The notes beneath the pieces were generated by a model, which saw only the letters and a program-made list of their open reading frames with translations, searched no databases and was not told the DNA's origin. Below, piece by piece: positions 48,085-57,319 of a stretch of 64,000 nt of DNA. The position numbers and the translations under genes were made by a program. Every line of letters begins with the position of its first letter. Position 1 is the first letter of the stretch. Origin of the DNA: an uncultured Marinobacter sp. (GTDB lineage Bacteria > Pseudomonadota > Gammaproteobacteria > Pseudomonadales > Oleiphilaceae); contig NZ_CAMYMK010000011.1 in the NCBI RefSeq assembly GCF_947259545.1, positions 310,001-374,000 of the forward strand, given 5' to 3'.

Positions 48085-49599
48085 TTACGTACGATAAGTC
48101 CCTGATTCGTTGACGAAGCAATCCCTACCCGCCTGCTTCGCCAGGTAGAGACGGCGATCCGCCATACCAATCACGGGGTCCGGACTATTAGGGATTTTTG
48201 GAAGATCGGAAACAGCGGCAACCCCGGCACTGACAGTGACATCTATGGGAGAGCCTTCAAATACAAAGTCATGATCCCGAACCGCCTGCAAGATCCTGGC
48301 AACCATACGGCCGACGTCATCGGATTGCTCCAGTGAATACGCCACCACGAATTCCTCACCACCAAAACGGGCAACCACGTCCATTCCACGGGTGTGTTGT
48401 TCCAGAATGCCGGCAATCTCAGTCAATACATAATCGCCGCCGAGGTGTCCGAGAGAATCATTTATCTGCTTGAAATGGTCGATATCAAACATCGCCACCG
48501 CAAACGTATCCTGGTGCCGGGAAGCCCGCCCGAGCATTTCGTACAACCGGGGCATCAGGTATCGGCGGTTATGCAGTCCGGTCAGTGGATCGCGAATCGA
48601 CTGGCTCAGCAGCTTTTGCTCAAGGGTATGCCGTTCAAGCGCCCCGGACAACAGCCCGGAGACAATAATCAACAAATCGCCCTGATCCTCCCGCCAGTGC
48701 CGCTGCCGCAGCGAATCCACCCCGAAAAAACCAGTCACTCGCCCGCGAACTTTTACCGGTACGGCGAACATGGAGCAGACCCCCCGGCGTTCCAGCAACT
48801 CCCTCTCACCGCTTGCACTGTCCGGCAATTCAGACGCGTCCGGGATAAAGACAACCTTATTGCTACTTACCATCCCGTTAATCTGCTGCTGCCACCACTG
48901 AAAACATCCAATGAAGACATTCTGCTGCCGCTTGATCAGTGCGGAAACCCCCGGCCTCACCCACTCATGGGTGTTGACCATAAACTGGTAGTTGTCCGAG
49001 AAGGTAAACAGATAGGCGCGATCAACCTCAAAGAACTGACCAATGCTTTTCAGCAGTTCGTTGATGCACTCATCAATGGTTCCAAAATGCAGGTTAATGA
49101 ATTCCTTGGAAAGGTCGGCTATCAGCTTCTGAAAACCCGCCTGATATGATTGTTCGGCTTCGCTTTCGCGCAGGGTCTGTTCCAGTTCCTTGTATTGCTG
49201 AATGTTGTGAAACTGGCCGTACCACAACGTGCTGCCATCGCTCAGGCGCTCTGGCTCGGAATAGCCTTCAAACCACTGGTACTCTCCGGATGTGGTTTTC
49301 AGCCTGGCACAGTGCTTCCACGTCGTCAGATTAAGGGCGGAGGTCTGGATACCTTCCACCACTCCGGAAAGATCATCCGTGTGTACGATGCCAAACAGGC
49401 CATCCGCACTTTTCTGCAAGTCCTCCGGCTTCAGTCCGAACCATTCGTTCACTCGCCGGCTCACATAGGGAAAACGCTGATCGCTGCCGTCAGCGCTAAC
49501 CCAGAATGTATACAGAATGCCGGGCACGCTGGTGATCAGTTTGGTATAAAACGCCTGCGAATCCTGGCCTGGGCCATCGCTGTCCTGTTGATCATGCAT
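48085..49599 (-). CDS. PAS-GAF diguanylate cyclase
   Basis: About 504 residues: a PAS domain at about 15-135 ('VPGILYTFWVSADGSDQRFP'), a GAF domain at about 155-320 and a GGDEF domain at about 330-500 with an intact GGEEF and inhibitory site RGMD. It makes c-di-GMP and is probably product-inhibited. It is cytoplasmic. The ATG at 49599 is used; the frame also opens at TTG 49617, which has no ribosome binding site. It is divergent from cobS and upstream of the CbiM-like gene, likely co-transcribed with the latter. Confidence 0.9.
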   Translation of the reverse strand: MHDQQDSDGPGQDSQAFYTKLITSVPGILYTFWVSADGSDQRFPYVSRRVNEWFGLKPEDLQKSADGLFGIVHTDDLSGVVEGIQTSALNLTTWKHCARLKTTSGEYQWFEGYSEPERLSDGSTLWYGQFHNIQQYKELEQTLRESEAEQSYQAGFQKLIADLSKEFINLHFGTIDECINELLKSIGQFFEVDRAYLFTFSDNYQFMVNTHEWVRPGVSALIKRQQNVFIGCFQWWQQQINGMVSSNKVVFIPDASELPDSASGERELLERRGVCSMFAVPVKVRGRVTGFFGVDSLRQRHWREDQGDLLIIVSGLLSGALERHTLEQKLLSQSIRDPLTGLHNRRYLMPRLYEMLGRASRHQDTFAVAMFDIDHFKQINDSLGHLGGDYVLTEIAGILEQHTRGMDVVARFGGEEFVVAYSLEQSDDVGRMVARILQAVRDHDFVFEGSPIDVTVSAGVAAVSDLPKIPNSPDPVIGMADRRLYLAKQAGRDCFVNESGTYRT

Positions 49600-49660
49600 A
49601 AAACTGCGGGACTCCAATCAAAGGAGCCGTTTCCGGCAACCCACAAAAAAAGTGTAGAGT

Positions 49661-50470
49661 ATGGCAACAAATCCCGCGAGCATGCCCCCGGAGCATCACT
49701 TGAGTCCCAATACGCCCCCAACGGTCCGTGAATGGCAGGCCTTCTGGCTGGCGATCGGCTTCCTCACACGGATACCGATGCTGATCCAGATTGATTATTC
49801 TCAACGGCTGATGAACCAGAGCAGTCTTTATTTCCCACTTGTCGGCCTGTTACTCGGCGTATGCTATGCCGGTGCTTACACCTTACTGACGCTCGCCTTC
49901 AGTCCAATCATCTCCATTATATTGGTAGTCATTCTGCACCTGTGGATGACAGGGGCCTTCCATGAAGATGGCCTGGCGGACAGTGTGGATGCGCTTGGGG
50001 GTGGGTATACGATCGAAAAGCGCCTGGAGATCATGAAGGACAGCCGGATCGGCACCTACGGTACTGTGGCGCTAGTATCAGCCCTGGCACTGAAAGTTGC
50101 CCTCCTGGCAGAGGTGAGGAGCGTCTGGCTGGCGCTTTTGGCCGCACCCATGGTGGCACGCCTGACGCCATTGCTGATCATGGGCTACCTGCCCTACGTG
50201 ACCGACCCGGACAAGAGCAAGAGCAAACCGGTCGCCGACGGTTTTTCGCGAGCCCGCCTGGCGGTTGCCGCAGCGTTTACCCTTTGCGCATCCCTGGCAC
50301 TGACTCTATATGAACCCTGGATTTTGCTGTGGGGCCTGTGCTCCACGCTCGGCGTTGCGCTGATTTGGGGAGGCTATCTGCGCAGCCAGCTAGATGGCTA
50401 TACAGGCGACACCCTGGGAGCCAGTGTGGTGTTTTCCGAACTGGTCCTGCTGTTGGGGCTGACCATCTGA
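49661..50470 (+). CDS. cobS: Adenosylcobinamide-GDP ribazoletransferase (cobalamin synthase)
   Basis: A 269-residue integral membrane enzyme that joins adenosylcobinamide-GDP to alpha-ribazole in the last steps of cobalamin assembly. 'WLAIGFLTRIP' near the N-terminus, then 'TGAFHEDGLADSVDALGGG' and 'KDSRIGTYGTVAL' are CobS hallmarks, including the acidic metal-binding site. It stands apart from other cobalamin biosynthesis genes in this window. No cobalamin riboswitch was recognised upstream. Confidence 0.95.
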   Translation: MATNPASMPPEHHLSPNTPPTVREWQAFWLAIGFLTRIPMLIQIDYSQRLMNQSSLYFPLVGLLLGVCYAGAYTLLTLAFSPIISIILVVILHLWMTGAFHEDGLADSVDALGGGYTIEKRLEIMKDSRIGTYGTVALVSALALKVALLAEVRSVWLALLAAPMVARLTPLLIMGYLPYVTDPDKSKSKPVADGFSRARLAVAAAFTLCASLALTLYEPWILLWGLCSTLGVALIWGGYLRSQLDGYTGDTLGASVVFSELVLLLGLTI

Positions 50471-50530
50471 TTGCACGACCTGACTGCTCGACCATGAGGC
50501 AAACAACCTGAAGACTGCTTAATTGAACGG

Positions 50531-50602
50531 GGCTGGGCATTTACGTCGATAACGGCCACAATCACCTCACGGATGTACCTTGTAAAGATCAGGAGCCCAG
50601 CC
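50531..50602 (+). promoter_or_regulatory. Possible leader structure before the MFS gene
   Basis: GGCTGGGC (50531-50538) is complementary to GCCCAGCC (50595-50602), which abuts the AGGAG ribosome binding site (50591-50595). Pairing could hide the site and control translation. Only 8 bp support it. Confidence 0.3.
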
Positions 50603-50606
50603 GCAA

Positions 50607-51920
50607 ATGCCACCACACACGCCCCACGCCCAGCCCCCGGGCGCGCAGGAAGACAAACGCGCACTCTGGTCCTGGGCTTTTTACGATTGGGCCAACAGCG
50701 CCTTCTTTACCATCATTCTCACCTTTGTCTTTGCTCAGTATTTCAGCGTTTCGGTGATGCAGGACGAAGTCGCGGGCACCAACGCCTGGGGCAACATCGT
50801 GGGCATATCCGGGGTCTTTATCGCGATCCTGGCACCGATTCTGGGGGCCATTGCGGATCAGTCAGGGCGTCGTAAACCCTGGCTTATCAGCTTTACCCTG
50901 CTGTGCGTACTTTCATCCGCCATGTTGTGGACTGTGACACCGAATCAGGACCAGTTCTGGAACGCCGCACTGTGGGTGGGACTGGGCACCCTCGGCGCCG
51001 AGTTTGCGTTTATTTTCTACAACTCCATGCTGCCGGACCTGGCCAGTCAGGAGCGCACCGGTCGCTGGTCCGGCTGGGCCTGGGGGCTGGGCTATGCAGG
51101 CGGAGTTACAAGTCTGGTGATCGCGCTGTACGGCTTTATAGAGGCCGACGCCAGTCTCTTCAACCTGGACCGGGATGAGGCCGAACACGTCCGCGCCACC
51201 TTCGTTCTTGTGGCGGTCTGGTATCTGGTGTTCGCCCTGCCGGCCTTTTTCTTCATCCCGGACCGGCCATCCACGGGCCTCGGTCTGGCAGCCGCCACCC
51301 GCGCCGGCTTTGTGCAACTGAAGGAATCCATCGCTCACGTCCGCCAGTACAAGGACATTGTGCGCTTCCTGATCGCCCGCATGCTGTACACCGATGGCCT
51401 GGCCACCATCTTTACCTTCGGGGGCGTGTATGCCGCCGGTACGTTCAACATGAGCCCTACCGAAGTCCTGCAATTCGCCATCGCCCTGAACGTGACGGCA
51501 GGGCTGGGCGCTCTGGGCTTTGCCTGGATTGACGATGCCCTTGGCGGCCGAAACACCATTCTGCTCGCGCTGATCGGGTTGGGCAGCAGTGCGCTGGCCA
51601 TTATGCTGGTGGACAGTGCCACCGCCTTCTGGGTCTGGGGCATGATCCTGGGTATTTTCGTGGGGCCACTGCAGTCCGCTAGCCGTTCACACCTGGCCCG
51701 CGTCGCCCCACCCCACCTTCAGACCCAGATGTTTGGCCTGTTCGCGTTCTCCGGCAAGGCAACAGCGTTCGCCGGCCCCCTGCTGGTGGGCTGGGTCACA
51801 GCCCTCACCGACAGTCAGCGTTGGGGCATGAGTACCATCCTGCTGTTCCTGTTGGTCGGCTTCCTGCTGATGCTGACGGTACCTAAAACCGAGACCAAAG
51901 ACATCGAAGATACCGTCTAA
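50607..51920 (+). CDS. UMF1-type MFS transporter
   Basis: A 437-residue carrier with about 12 membrane helices, of the Atg22/UMF1 branch of the major facilitator superfamily: 'WSWAFYDWANSAFFTIILTF' at the start and 'GAIADQSGRRKPWL' in the first loop are characteristic. The substrate is unknown. AGGAG lies 11 bases before the ATG. The 3' end overlaps the convergent antiporter gene by 4 bp. Confidence 0.9.
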   Translation: MPPHTPHAQPPGAQEDKRALWSWAFYDWANSAFFTIILTFVFAQYFSVSVMQDEVAGTNAWGNIVGISGVFIAILAPILGAIADQSGRRKPWLISFTLLCVLSSAMLWTVTPNQDQFWNAALWVGLGTLGAEFAFIFYNSMLPDLASQERTGRWSGWAWGLGYAGGVTSLVIALYGFIEADASLFNLDRDEAEHVRATFVLVAVWYLVFALPAFFFIPDRPSTGLGLAAATRAGFVQLKESIAHVRQYKDIVRFLIARMLYTDGLATIFTFGGVYAAGTFNMSPTEVLQFAIALNVTAGLGALGFAWIDDALGGRNTILLALIGLGSSALAIMLVDSATAFWVWGMILGIFVGPLQSASRSHLARVAPPHLQTQMFGLFAFSGKATAFAGPLLVGWVTALTDSQRWGMSTILLFLLVGFLLMLTVPKTETKDIEDTV

Positions 51921-53809
51921 CGCCCGCCGTTTTCCGGCGGAGCCCACAAGGGCACTTCCTCTCGGCTGGGTGGCTGCCAGTCCTGCTTCATCACATCGCT
52001 GAGGGTGTCTTCCAGCTTCATGAACAGCTCGCCGTAGCGTGGGCTGAAGCTGATTCCCGACTCGATATCTTTCCAGGCCTCGCGCAACTCGGCCTCATGG
52101 GCTTTCTCGTTGTTCACAAAGGCCCAGGTCATCTGGCGGGCCCGCAAGGGATGCACACCAAACGCCGTCAGAGCCTGACCGCCCAGTTCCAGGGCAGAGT
52201 GGTAAGTTTCGCTGACCACTTCATCGGCGCCCGCGTCCCGCAGATCGTATCCGTGGCCCCGATCGAAGGCCCGCGCCAGAATCCAGACACCCGGGAAATG
52301 GTGTTTGACGTGATGCACCAGTGACACGGCCCGTTCGCGGTCATCAATAGCCACCACCAGCAGGCGGGCATTGGCGATACCGGCGGTTTCCAGCAGGTCC
52401 AACCGGCTGGCGTCGCCAAAGTAACTCTTGATGTTGATGCGACGCAGATTCTCGATCTGGTCCAGCGCCAGATCCAGAGCCACAATCGGAATGTTGTTGG
52501 CGCGCAGCAAGCGGCAGACGATCTGGCCGAAACGTCCCACACCGGCCACAACCACTGGCGCCTGTTCCTCAATGGTGTCTGCTTCCCGCTGCTCATTCCG
52601 GGCCTCTCGGTACCGCGGCAGGATCAGGCGGTCATAGGCGATGAACAGTAAGGGCGTGAGAAACATGGACAGCGCCACCACCAATGAAAGGATCTGCGCA
52701 ATGTCCGCGGGGACCACCCGGTTCTGCAGACTGTAGGTCAGCAGCACAAATCCGAATTCACCGGCCTGGGCCAGCCCCAGGGTAAACAGCCAGCCATCGC
52801 GGCCACGCAAGCCGAACAACTGAGCCAGCAGTAGCAACACGGCGGCCTTGACCACAATCACCAATAACCCCAGTGTCAGCACCGTACCCCACTGCGCTGA
52901 CAACACATCGAAATTGATGCCGGCACCGACGGTGATAAAGAACAGGCCGAGCAACAGGCCTTTGAACGGCTCAATGTTGGCTTCAAGCTCATGACGAAAT
53001 TCACTGTTTGCCAGAACCACGCCGGCCAGGAAAGCACCAAGAGCAGGTGACAGATTCACCACACTCATCAATGCGGCAATGCCGATCACCAGCATCAGCG
53101 CCATGGCGGTAAACACCTCCCGCATGCCGGACTGCACCACATAGCGGAACAGTGGCCGGCTCAGGTAGTGGCCGCCTACGATCACGGCTGCCACCGCACC
53201 AATCACCACCAACCCATGAGCCCAGCCGGGCAGGTCCGCCACCAGATTGAAACTGCCATGGTGGTCCGCATCTGCCGAACCAACCGCCGCCAGCCCCGAC
53301 ACCGCCAGCAACGGAATCACGGCAAGCATGGGGATGACGGCGATATCCTGGAACAGCAACACCGAGAAGGCGCCACGTCCACCCTCGGTCTTGCTCAGAC
53401 CTTTCTCGTTCAGGGTTTGCAGAACAATGGCCGTGGATGACAGGGAAAAGATCAAGCCCACGGTGACTGCGGTCTGCCAGGGGAGCCCCAGCCACCAGGC
53501 GATGGCCGTACCTGCCACGGAGGTCAGCACTACCTGAAGCCCCCCGAGGCCCAGTAAGCGGACCCGCATGGCCCACAGGGACTTCGGGTCCAGTTCCATG
53601 CCCACCAGGAACAACATCATCACCACGCCAAATTCGGCGAAGTGCTGGATCGTGGTAGTTTCCTGGCCCACCAGGCCGGTCATCGGTCCGATCACCACCC
53701 CGGCCACCAGATACCCGAGCACCGACCCCAGCCCCAGGCGCTTGGCCAACGGTACCGCGACGACCGCCGCCAGTAGGTAGATAAACGCCTGGATAAAGTA
53801 TTCCGTCAT
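51917..53809 (-). CDS. KefB/KefC-like cation:proton antiporter (CPA2) with TrkA-N domain
   Basis: A 630-residue protein: a CPA2 Na+/H+-exchanger domain with 11-13 helices at about 1-395, then an RCK/TrkA-N nucleotide-binding domain with GVGRFG near residue 420. This is the layout of glutathione-gated potassium efflux systems KefB/KefC and relatives. A KefF/KefG-type ancillary oxidoreductase is not adjacent, though an azoreductase of the same flavodoxin-like fold lies 4 kb away. The protein ends in a short polar tail. Confidence 0.9.
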   Translation of the reverse strand: MTEYFIQAFIYLLAAVVAVPLAKRLGLGSVLGYLVAGVVIGPMTGLVGQETTTIQHFAEFGVVMMLFLVGMELDPKSLWAMRVRLLGLGGLQVVLTSVAGTAIAWWLGLPWQTAVTVGLIFSLSSTAIVLQTLNEKGLSKTEGGRGAFSVLLFQDIAVIPMLAVIPLLAVSGLAAVGSADADHHGSFNLVADLPGWAHGLVVIGAVAAVIVGGHYLSRPLFRYVVQSGMREVFTAMALMLVIGIAALMSVVNLSPALGAFLAGVVLANSEFRHELEANIEPFKGLLLGLFFITVGAGINFDVLSAQWGTVLTLGLLVIVVKAAVLLLLAQLFGLRGRDGWLFTLGLAQAGEFGFVLLTYSLQNRVVPADIAQILSLVVALSMFLTPLLFIAYDRLILPRYREARNEQREADTIEEQAPVVVAGVGRFGQIVCRLLRANNIPIVALDLALDQIENLRRINIKSYFGDASRLDLLETAGIANARLLVVAIDDRERAVSLVHHVKHHFPGVWILARAFDRGHGYDLRDAGADEVVSETYHSALELGGQALTAFGVHPLRARQMTWAFVNNEKAHEAELREAWKDIESGISFSPRYGELFMKLEDTLSDVMKQDWQPPSREEVPLWAPPENGGR

Positions 53810-53872
53810 GAGCTGTTCCGTTTGATCAGTTGGGAAAGGCCTGCCTGCACGCGTGCCTATCTTTCGTGCCCG

Positions 53873-54925
53873 TCAGATTAGCGAAGGATCAAACTTTCGG
53901 AAACCGTTCTTTCCGGAATTCTTGACTGAATACATGGCCTTGTCAGCCTGGACCATCAGTGAACAGACATCGTCAGCGGTACAGGGAAACGTTGAAATGC
54001 CGATGCTGCAACCAACGGTGACCGCCCCGTTGCTCATTTCTACAGGCTCGCGGACCTCCGCGATAATACGTTCCGCAAGAGGCTCAAAGGGGTAACTGCC
54101 GGAACCTTCCGTGGTGCCGTCCACCAGAAAGGCAAATTCATCCCCGCCCACTCTCGCCACCATTTCACCTGCGCGCTGGATCTGCCGGAACCGCTTTGAG
54201 AGCACCTGCAGTAAATGGTCACCGGCCATATGTCCGTACTGGTCGTTCACGTCCTTGAAACCGTCAATATCAACCAGGTAAAGCACTACCTCACCTTTCT
54301 GATTTCGGCGTTGCAGAGCTATGGCATCCTCGAGGCTTTCTTCAAACGCGGCTCTGTTGTATAGCCCCGTCAATGAGTCGTGAGAGGCCCTGTAAAGGAT
54401 TTCAGCTTCCTTGCGGCGGTCTTCGGTGATATCGCGGGCAATTGCAAACAGTTTGGTTGTGGCATTGGTAATGGCAGGGCAGTACCAGGCAATCCAGCGC
54501 CAGCTTCCGTCCTTGGCAAGATAACGGTTTTCAAAACTGATGCTGTCGCGGCCAGCCCCCAAGCCCTCGAGCTCCCGGGCGGTTTTGTCCACATCGTCGG
54601 GATGGACAAAATCCACAAAAGGACGTGACAGCAATTCTTCTTTCGAATAACCCAGGGTCTTGGCGAACGCCGAATTCACGCGCTTGAAGTAACCGTCCAA
54701 TCCCGCAATGCATAGCATCTGGACGGAATGCTCGAAGAACCACTCCCACTCCTGAAGACATCTGTGGTAATTTTCCAGCTCATTGGACAACCGCTTTTTA
54801 CTGTCCAGCAAGTCTTCACGTTCCCGCTCCAACACCCTGAGTTTGCTCTCAAGGCGCTCCAATCGCTCTGCCTTTTCACGGAGCCTGACGATAATCTTGT
54901 TATCTGGATCGCCCGCTTTACCCAT
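53873..54925 (-). CDS. Coiled-coil PAS diguanylate cyclase
   Basis: About 350 residues: a coiled coil at about 10-50, a PAS domain with C-terminal PAC segment at about 55-175 and a GGDEF domain at about 185-345 with an intact GGDEF. The inhibitory site reads RAGE, not RxxD. It makes c-di-GMP in the cytoplasm. The ATG at 54925 has GGAG 9 bases before it; the frame extends upstream to 54985 without a better site. A perfect palindrome lies about 105 bp upstream. Confidence 0.88.
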   Translation of the reverse strand: MGKAGDPDNKIIVRLREKAERLERLESKLRVLEREREDLLDSKKRLSNELENYHRCLQEWEWFFEHSVQMLCIAGLDGYFKRVNSAFAKTLGYSKEELLSRPFVDFVHPDDVDKTARELEGLGAGRDSISFENRYLAKDGSWRWIAWYCPAITNATTKLFAIARDITEDRRKEAEILYRASHDSLTGLYNRAAFEESLEDAIALQRRNQKGEVVLYLVDIDGFKDVNDQYGHMAGDHLLQVLSKRFRQIQRAGEMVARVGGDEFAFLVDGTTEGSGSYPFEPLAERIIAEVREPVEMSNGAVTVGCSIGISTFPCTADDVCSLMVQADKAMYSVKNSGKNGFRKFDPSLI

Positions 54926-55028
54926 AAGCGCCAGCTCCATACCGCAACTTTTACCCGCCAGGGAGTCATCACCGGGCACAAACACGTAAAAGCTCTTACT
55001 TTCAAAATAGCACCCACGGCTGGAGCTG

Positions 55029-55042
55029 TGAACAAATGTTCA
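55029..55042. promoter_or_regulatory. Palindrome TGAACA-AA-TGTTCA upstream of a cyclase gene
   Basis: A perfect 6+2+6 palindrome in the 186-bp gap between the cyclase and the hydroxylase gene. It resembles the GAAC-N4-GTTC SOS box of Gram-positive bacteria more than the gammaproteobacterial LexA box. The regulator is unknown. Confidence 0.35.
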
Positions 55043-55111
55043 GATATTGGGATGGGTAACAGCGGGTCATTGGCAGTGAGTGTGGCGAACAGGCCCACAC
55101 ACTATGCGCGC

Positions 55112-55984
55112 TCAGCCTTTAGGTACGTACTGTCGTACATCCCAGCAGAAATAGCGTTTCAGGACACTGTTCGCCTCGTGTTCTTTCTGGCGCCAGCCGT
55201 AGATCTTGGGCTTGCTGGTCTCAATGGCGAGGGTGCCGAATACCAGCCAGTCATAAATCGCCAGGGTGGAGGTCACATTCCTGGCTGAATTGGGGCCGCG
55301 GGCATGGTGATGATGGTGCTGGGTCGGGAAGACCAGGATATGAGCCAGCGCCCACATGGTCTTGCGCACCCAGGCCCAGCGGTGGTTGTGGAAATACAGG
55401 TCGTAATTCCAGTTAACGTGGGTATGAGCCGCCCAGAAGCCCTTGAACGCGGTGGCGACCAGAAAGACATCCACCAGTCCCAGATACAGGCACAACAGCT
55501 GGAAAGTGTAGTTGGGCATGATCAACCACCAGGCCCACCCGTTGACGAACGTCTGGGTCACCGAGAGTTGCCCCTTGTTATCCACGCCACCGGACATGTG
55601 ATGCGGACGGTGGCTCATCTTGTAGAACGCCTGGACCCACTGAAGAATTCGGTTGTTGGGTCGGCGCCGGTGAGCGAACAGGTGGAAACTGCCGTGGATA
55701 AACTCCTCCACGCAGAAAAAGACAATCAGCGTCGGCCAGAAATACGCCTGCTCAAGCCAGGCCAGTGAACCGGCGCTGCCCGGAATCAGCGTCGAGAGCC
55801 CCAGGGTCAGTACCAACAGCACCAGCGGACGCTGAACCGCCACCATCATAAAGGTGGCGAGAAACGCCATCCGCCAGTCCTGCTTGTTTTTCCGCCCGTC
55901 GCGGGTACGGCCACTGACCACCTCCCAAAGGGCGGTCACTACGATAAAAGACGTTACCAGCATCGTCAGTTTTTGATCGTCCAT
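55112..55984 (-). CDS. Fatty acid hydroxylase / sterol desaturase-like di-iron enzyme
   Basis: About 290 residues with several membrane helices and the histidine boxes of the family: HGSFH with a following H, HRPHH, then 'THVNWNYDLYFHNH' and HHHHH near 'FPTQHHHHHARG'. These ligate the two irons that hydroxylate or desaturate a lipid. The substrate is unknown. The ATG at 55984 has GGGAGA upstream. It is divergent from a LysR regulator, the usual arrangement for a controlled target gene. Confidence 0.85.
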   Translation of the reverse strand: MDDQKLTMLVTSFIVVTALWEVVSGRTRDGRKNKQDWRMAFLATFMMVAVQRPLVLLVLTLGLSTLIPGSAGSLAWLEQAYFWPTLIVFFCVEEFIHGSFHLFAHRRRPNNRILQWVQAFYKMSHRPHHMSGGVDNKGQLSVTQTFVNGWAWWLIMPNYTFQLLCLYLGLVDVFLVATAFKGFWAAHTHVNWNYDLYFHNHRWAWVRKTMWALAHILVFPTQHHHHHARGPNSARNVTSTLAIYDWLVFGTLAIETSKPKIYGWRQKEHEANSVLKRYFCWDVRQYVPKG

Positions 55985-56036
55985 TTTTGTTCTCCCAGAC
56001 AATAGGTGCAGGTGTGTCTTTTGACCTTAATGACGC

Positions 56037-56068
56037 TTGGTATATTTTCCTATTCAATATTTGGTATA
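56037..56068. promoter_or_regulatory. Direct repeat TTGGTATA in a divergent promoter region
   Basis: TTGGTATA occurs at 56037-56044 and 56061-56068, 24 bp apart, between the hydroxylase and LysR genes. It may be the binding site of the LysR protein. Confidence 0.35.
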
Positions 56069-56078
56069 AATAATATCC

Positions 56079-56978
56079 ATGAAGCTGAATTTACGAAGTG
56101 TCGACCTCAACCTGCTGCCGGTGTTCGACGCCATCATGGAGGCCGGTCAGCTCTCCCGCGCTGCCGAGAACCTGGGCATGAGCCAGCCGGCGATCAGCGC
56201 TGCCCTGCAGCGCCTGCGCCATACTCTGGGCGACCCCCTGTTCGTGCGCACTCGTCAGGGCATGCTACCCACCCCCCGGGCTCGAGAGCTTCATGGCAGC
56301 CTCAACCAGCAACTGGCCGCCATGCGTGACACCCTGGACCCGGCCAATCGCTTCGTGCCGGCAACCAGCCAGCGTCACTTTCGTGTGCTCAGTAATGACT
56401 ATTTCGAAATGGTGGTGTTACCCACGCTGCTGGCGCGCCTGCGGAGGGAGGCACCCAACGTGGTGGTGGAAGTGACATTGGCTGGCGACGATATACCGCA
56501 AACACTCTGCACTGCCCAGGCTGATCTGGCCGTGGATGCCTTTGGCACCGAAAACGATCAGCTGCACCGGCAGGTACTGATGGGGGAACGACTCGCCGTG
56601 GTGGCTCGACTGGGGCATCCCACCCTGCAAGGCAGTTGCAGCAAACAACAGTTCCTGGAGGCTGAACACGTCGTGCTGCCGGAGCGGAACCGCCGCCTGC
56701 CGCTGGATCAGATCCTCAATGAACCGGGCTGGCAACGCCGTACCGGCGCGCGGGTCACGCAGTTCGCCAGCATGCTGGCCACCTGCAGCCGGTCCGACAT
56801 GGTTGCCACCGTGCCGGAGCGCCTGGCGCAACAATACGCCCACGCGCTGGGGCTTCAGACCCTGCCTTTTCCTGCCAATATTCCGCCATTGCCCGTCTAC
56901 CTGATGTGGGCACCCTTGCTGGACAACGACCCTGCCCATCAATGGTTTCGTCAATGTTTGATTGAGTGTGTCGCCTGA
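56079..56978 (+). CDS. LysR-family transcriptional regulator
   Basis: A 299-residue LysR protein: N-terminal winged helix-turn-helix ('QLSRAAENLGMSQPAISAAL', about 25-44) and a substrate-binding domain to the end. The 'VDLNLLPVFDAIMEAGQLSR' start places it in the NodD/LeuO-like subgroup. It probably controls the divergent hydroxylase gene. Confidence 0.93.
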   Translation: MKLNLRSVDLNLLPVFDAIMEAGQLSRAAENLGMSQPAISAALQRLRHTLGDPLFVRTRQGMLPTPRARELHGSLNQQLAAMRDTLDPANRFVPATSQRHFRVLSNDYFEMVVLPTLLARLRREAPNVVVEVTLAGDDIPQTLCTAQADLAVDAFGTENDQLHRQVLMGERLAVVARLGHPTLQGSCSKQQFLEAEHVVLPERNRRLPLDQILNEPGWQRRTGARVTQFASMLATCSRSDMVATVPERLAQQYAHALGLQTLPFPANIPPLPVYLMWAPLLDNDPAHQWFRQCLIECVA

Positions 56979-57064
56979 TTGCTTGAGGTCACTTTCAACA
57001 GCCCGGAATCTGGGCCATAGTTAATGTATGCAATCTAAAACCGCGCGAGGCGAGGAGGACAGTC

Positions 57065-57241
57065 ATGAGTGAAGACGAGCACAAAAAGCTTCACCCCATA
57101 CTCAATGAGGTCACCAAGACCTACGTGGATCTCTATACCAATCGTCCCAACGAGAAAAACCGCGAGAAGCTGATCAAGCTGGAGAAGCTTCTGCATGAAC
57201 AATTGGAGAAAATTCAGGCGGCAACCAAAGAAAATGAATGA
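57065..57241 (+). CDS. Small helical protein, 58 residues
   Basis: ATG at 57065 with AGGAGG 7 bases upstream opens a 58-codon frame ending TGA at 57241. The product begins MSEDEHKKLHPILNEVTKTY and is charged, with a heptad-like helix near the end (EKLIKLEKLLHEQLEKIQAA). It has no signal peptide or membrane segment. The strong ribosome binding site and the hairpin six bases after the stop support a real gene. Function unknown. Confidence 0.75.
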   Translation: MSEDEHKKLHPILNEVTKTYVDLYTNRPNEKNREKLIKLEKLLHEQLEKIQAATKENE

Positions 57242-57246
57242 AGGTC

Positions 57247-57308
57247 ATCGGAAGTGACCAGGAACGATGGTGTGAGTTTGTCCGGTCGTTCCTGGTCCTG
57301 TTTCCGAT
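57247..57308. terminator. Long hairpin between convergent genes
   Basis: Inner arms GACCAGGAACGA (57256-57267) and TCGTTCCTGGTC (57286-57297) pair perfectly over 12 bp; outer arms ATCGGAA (57247-57253) and TTCCGAT (57302-57308) add 7 bp across a small internal loop. It lies between the small gene and azoR, close to both stops. There is no T run, so its role as a bidirectional terminator is likely but not certain. Confidence 0.75.
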
Positions 57309-57319
57309 AATCCCGCTGA

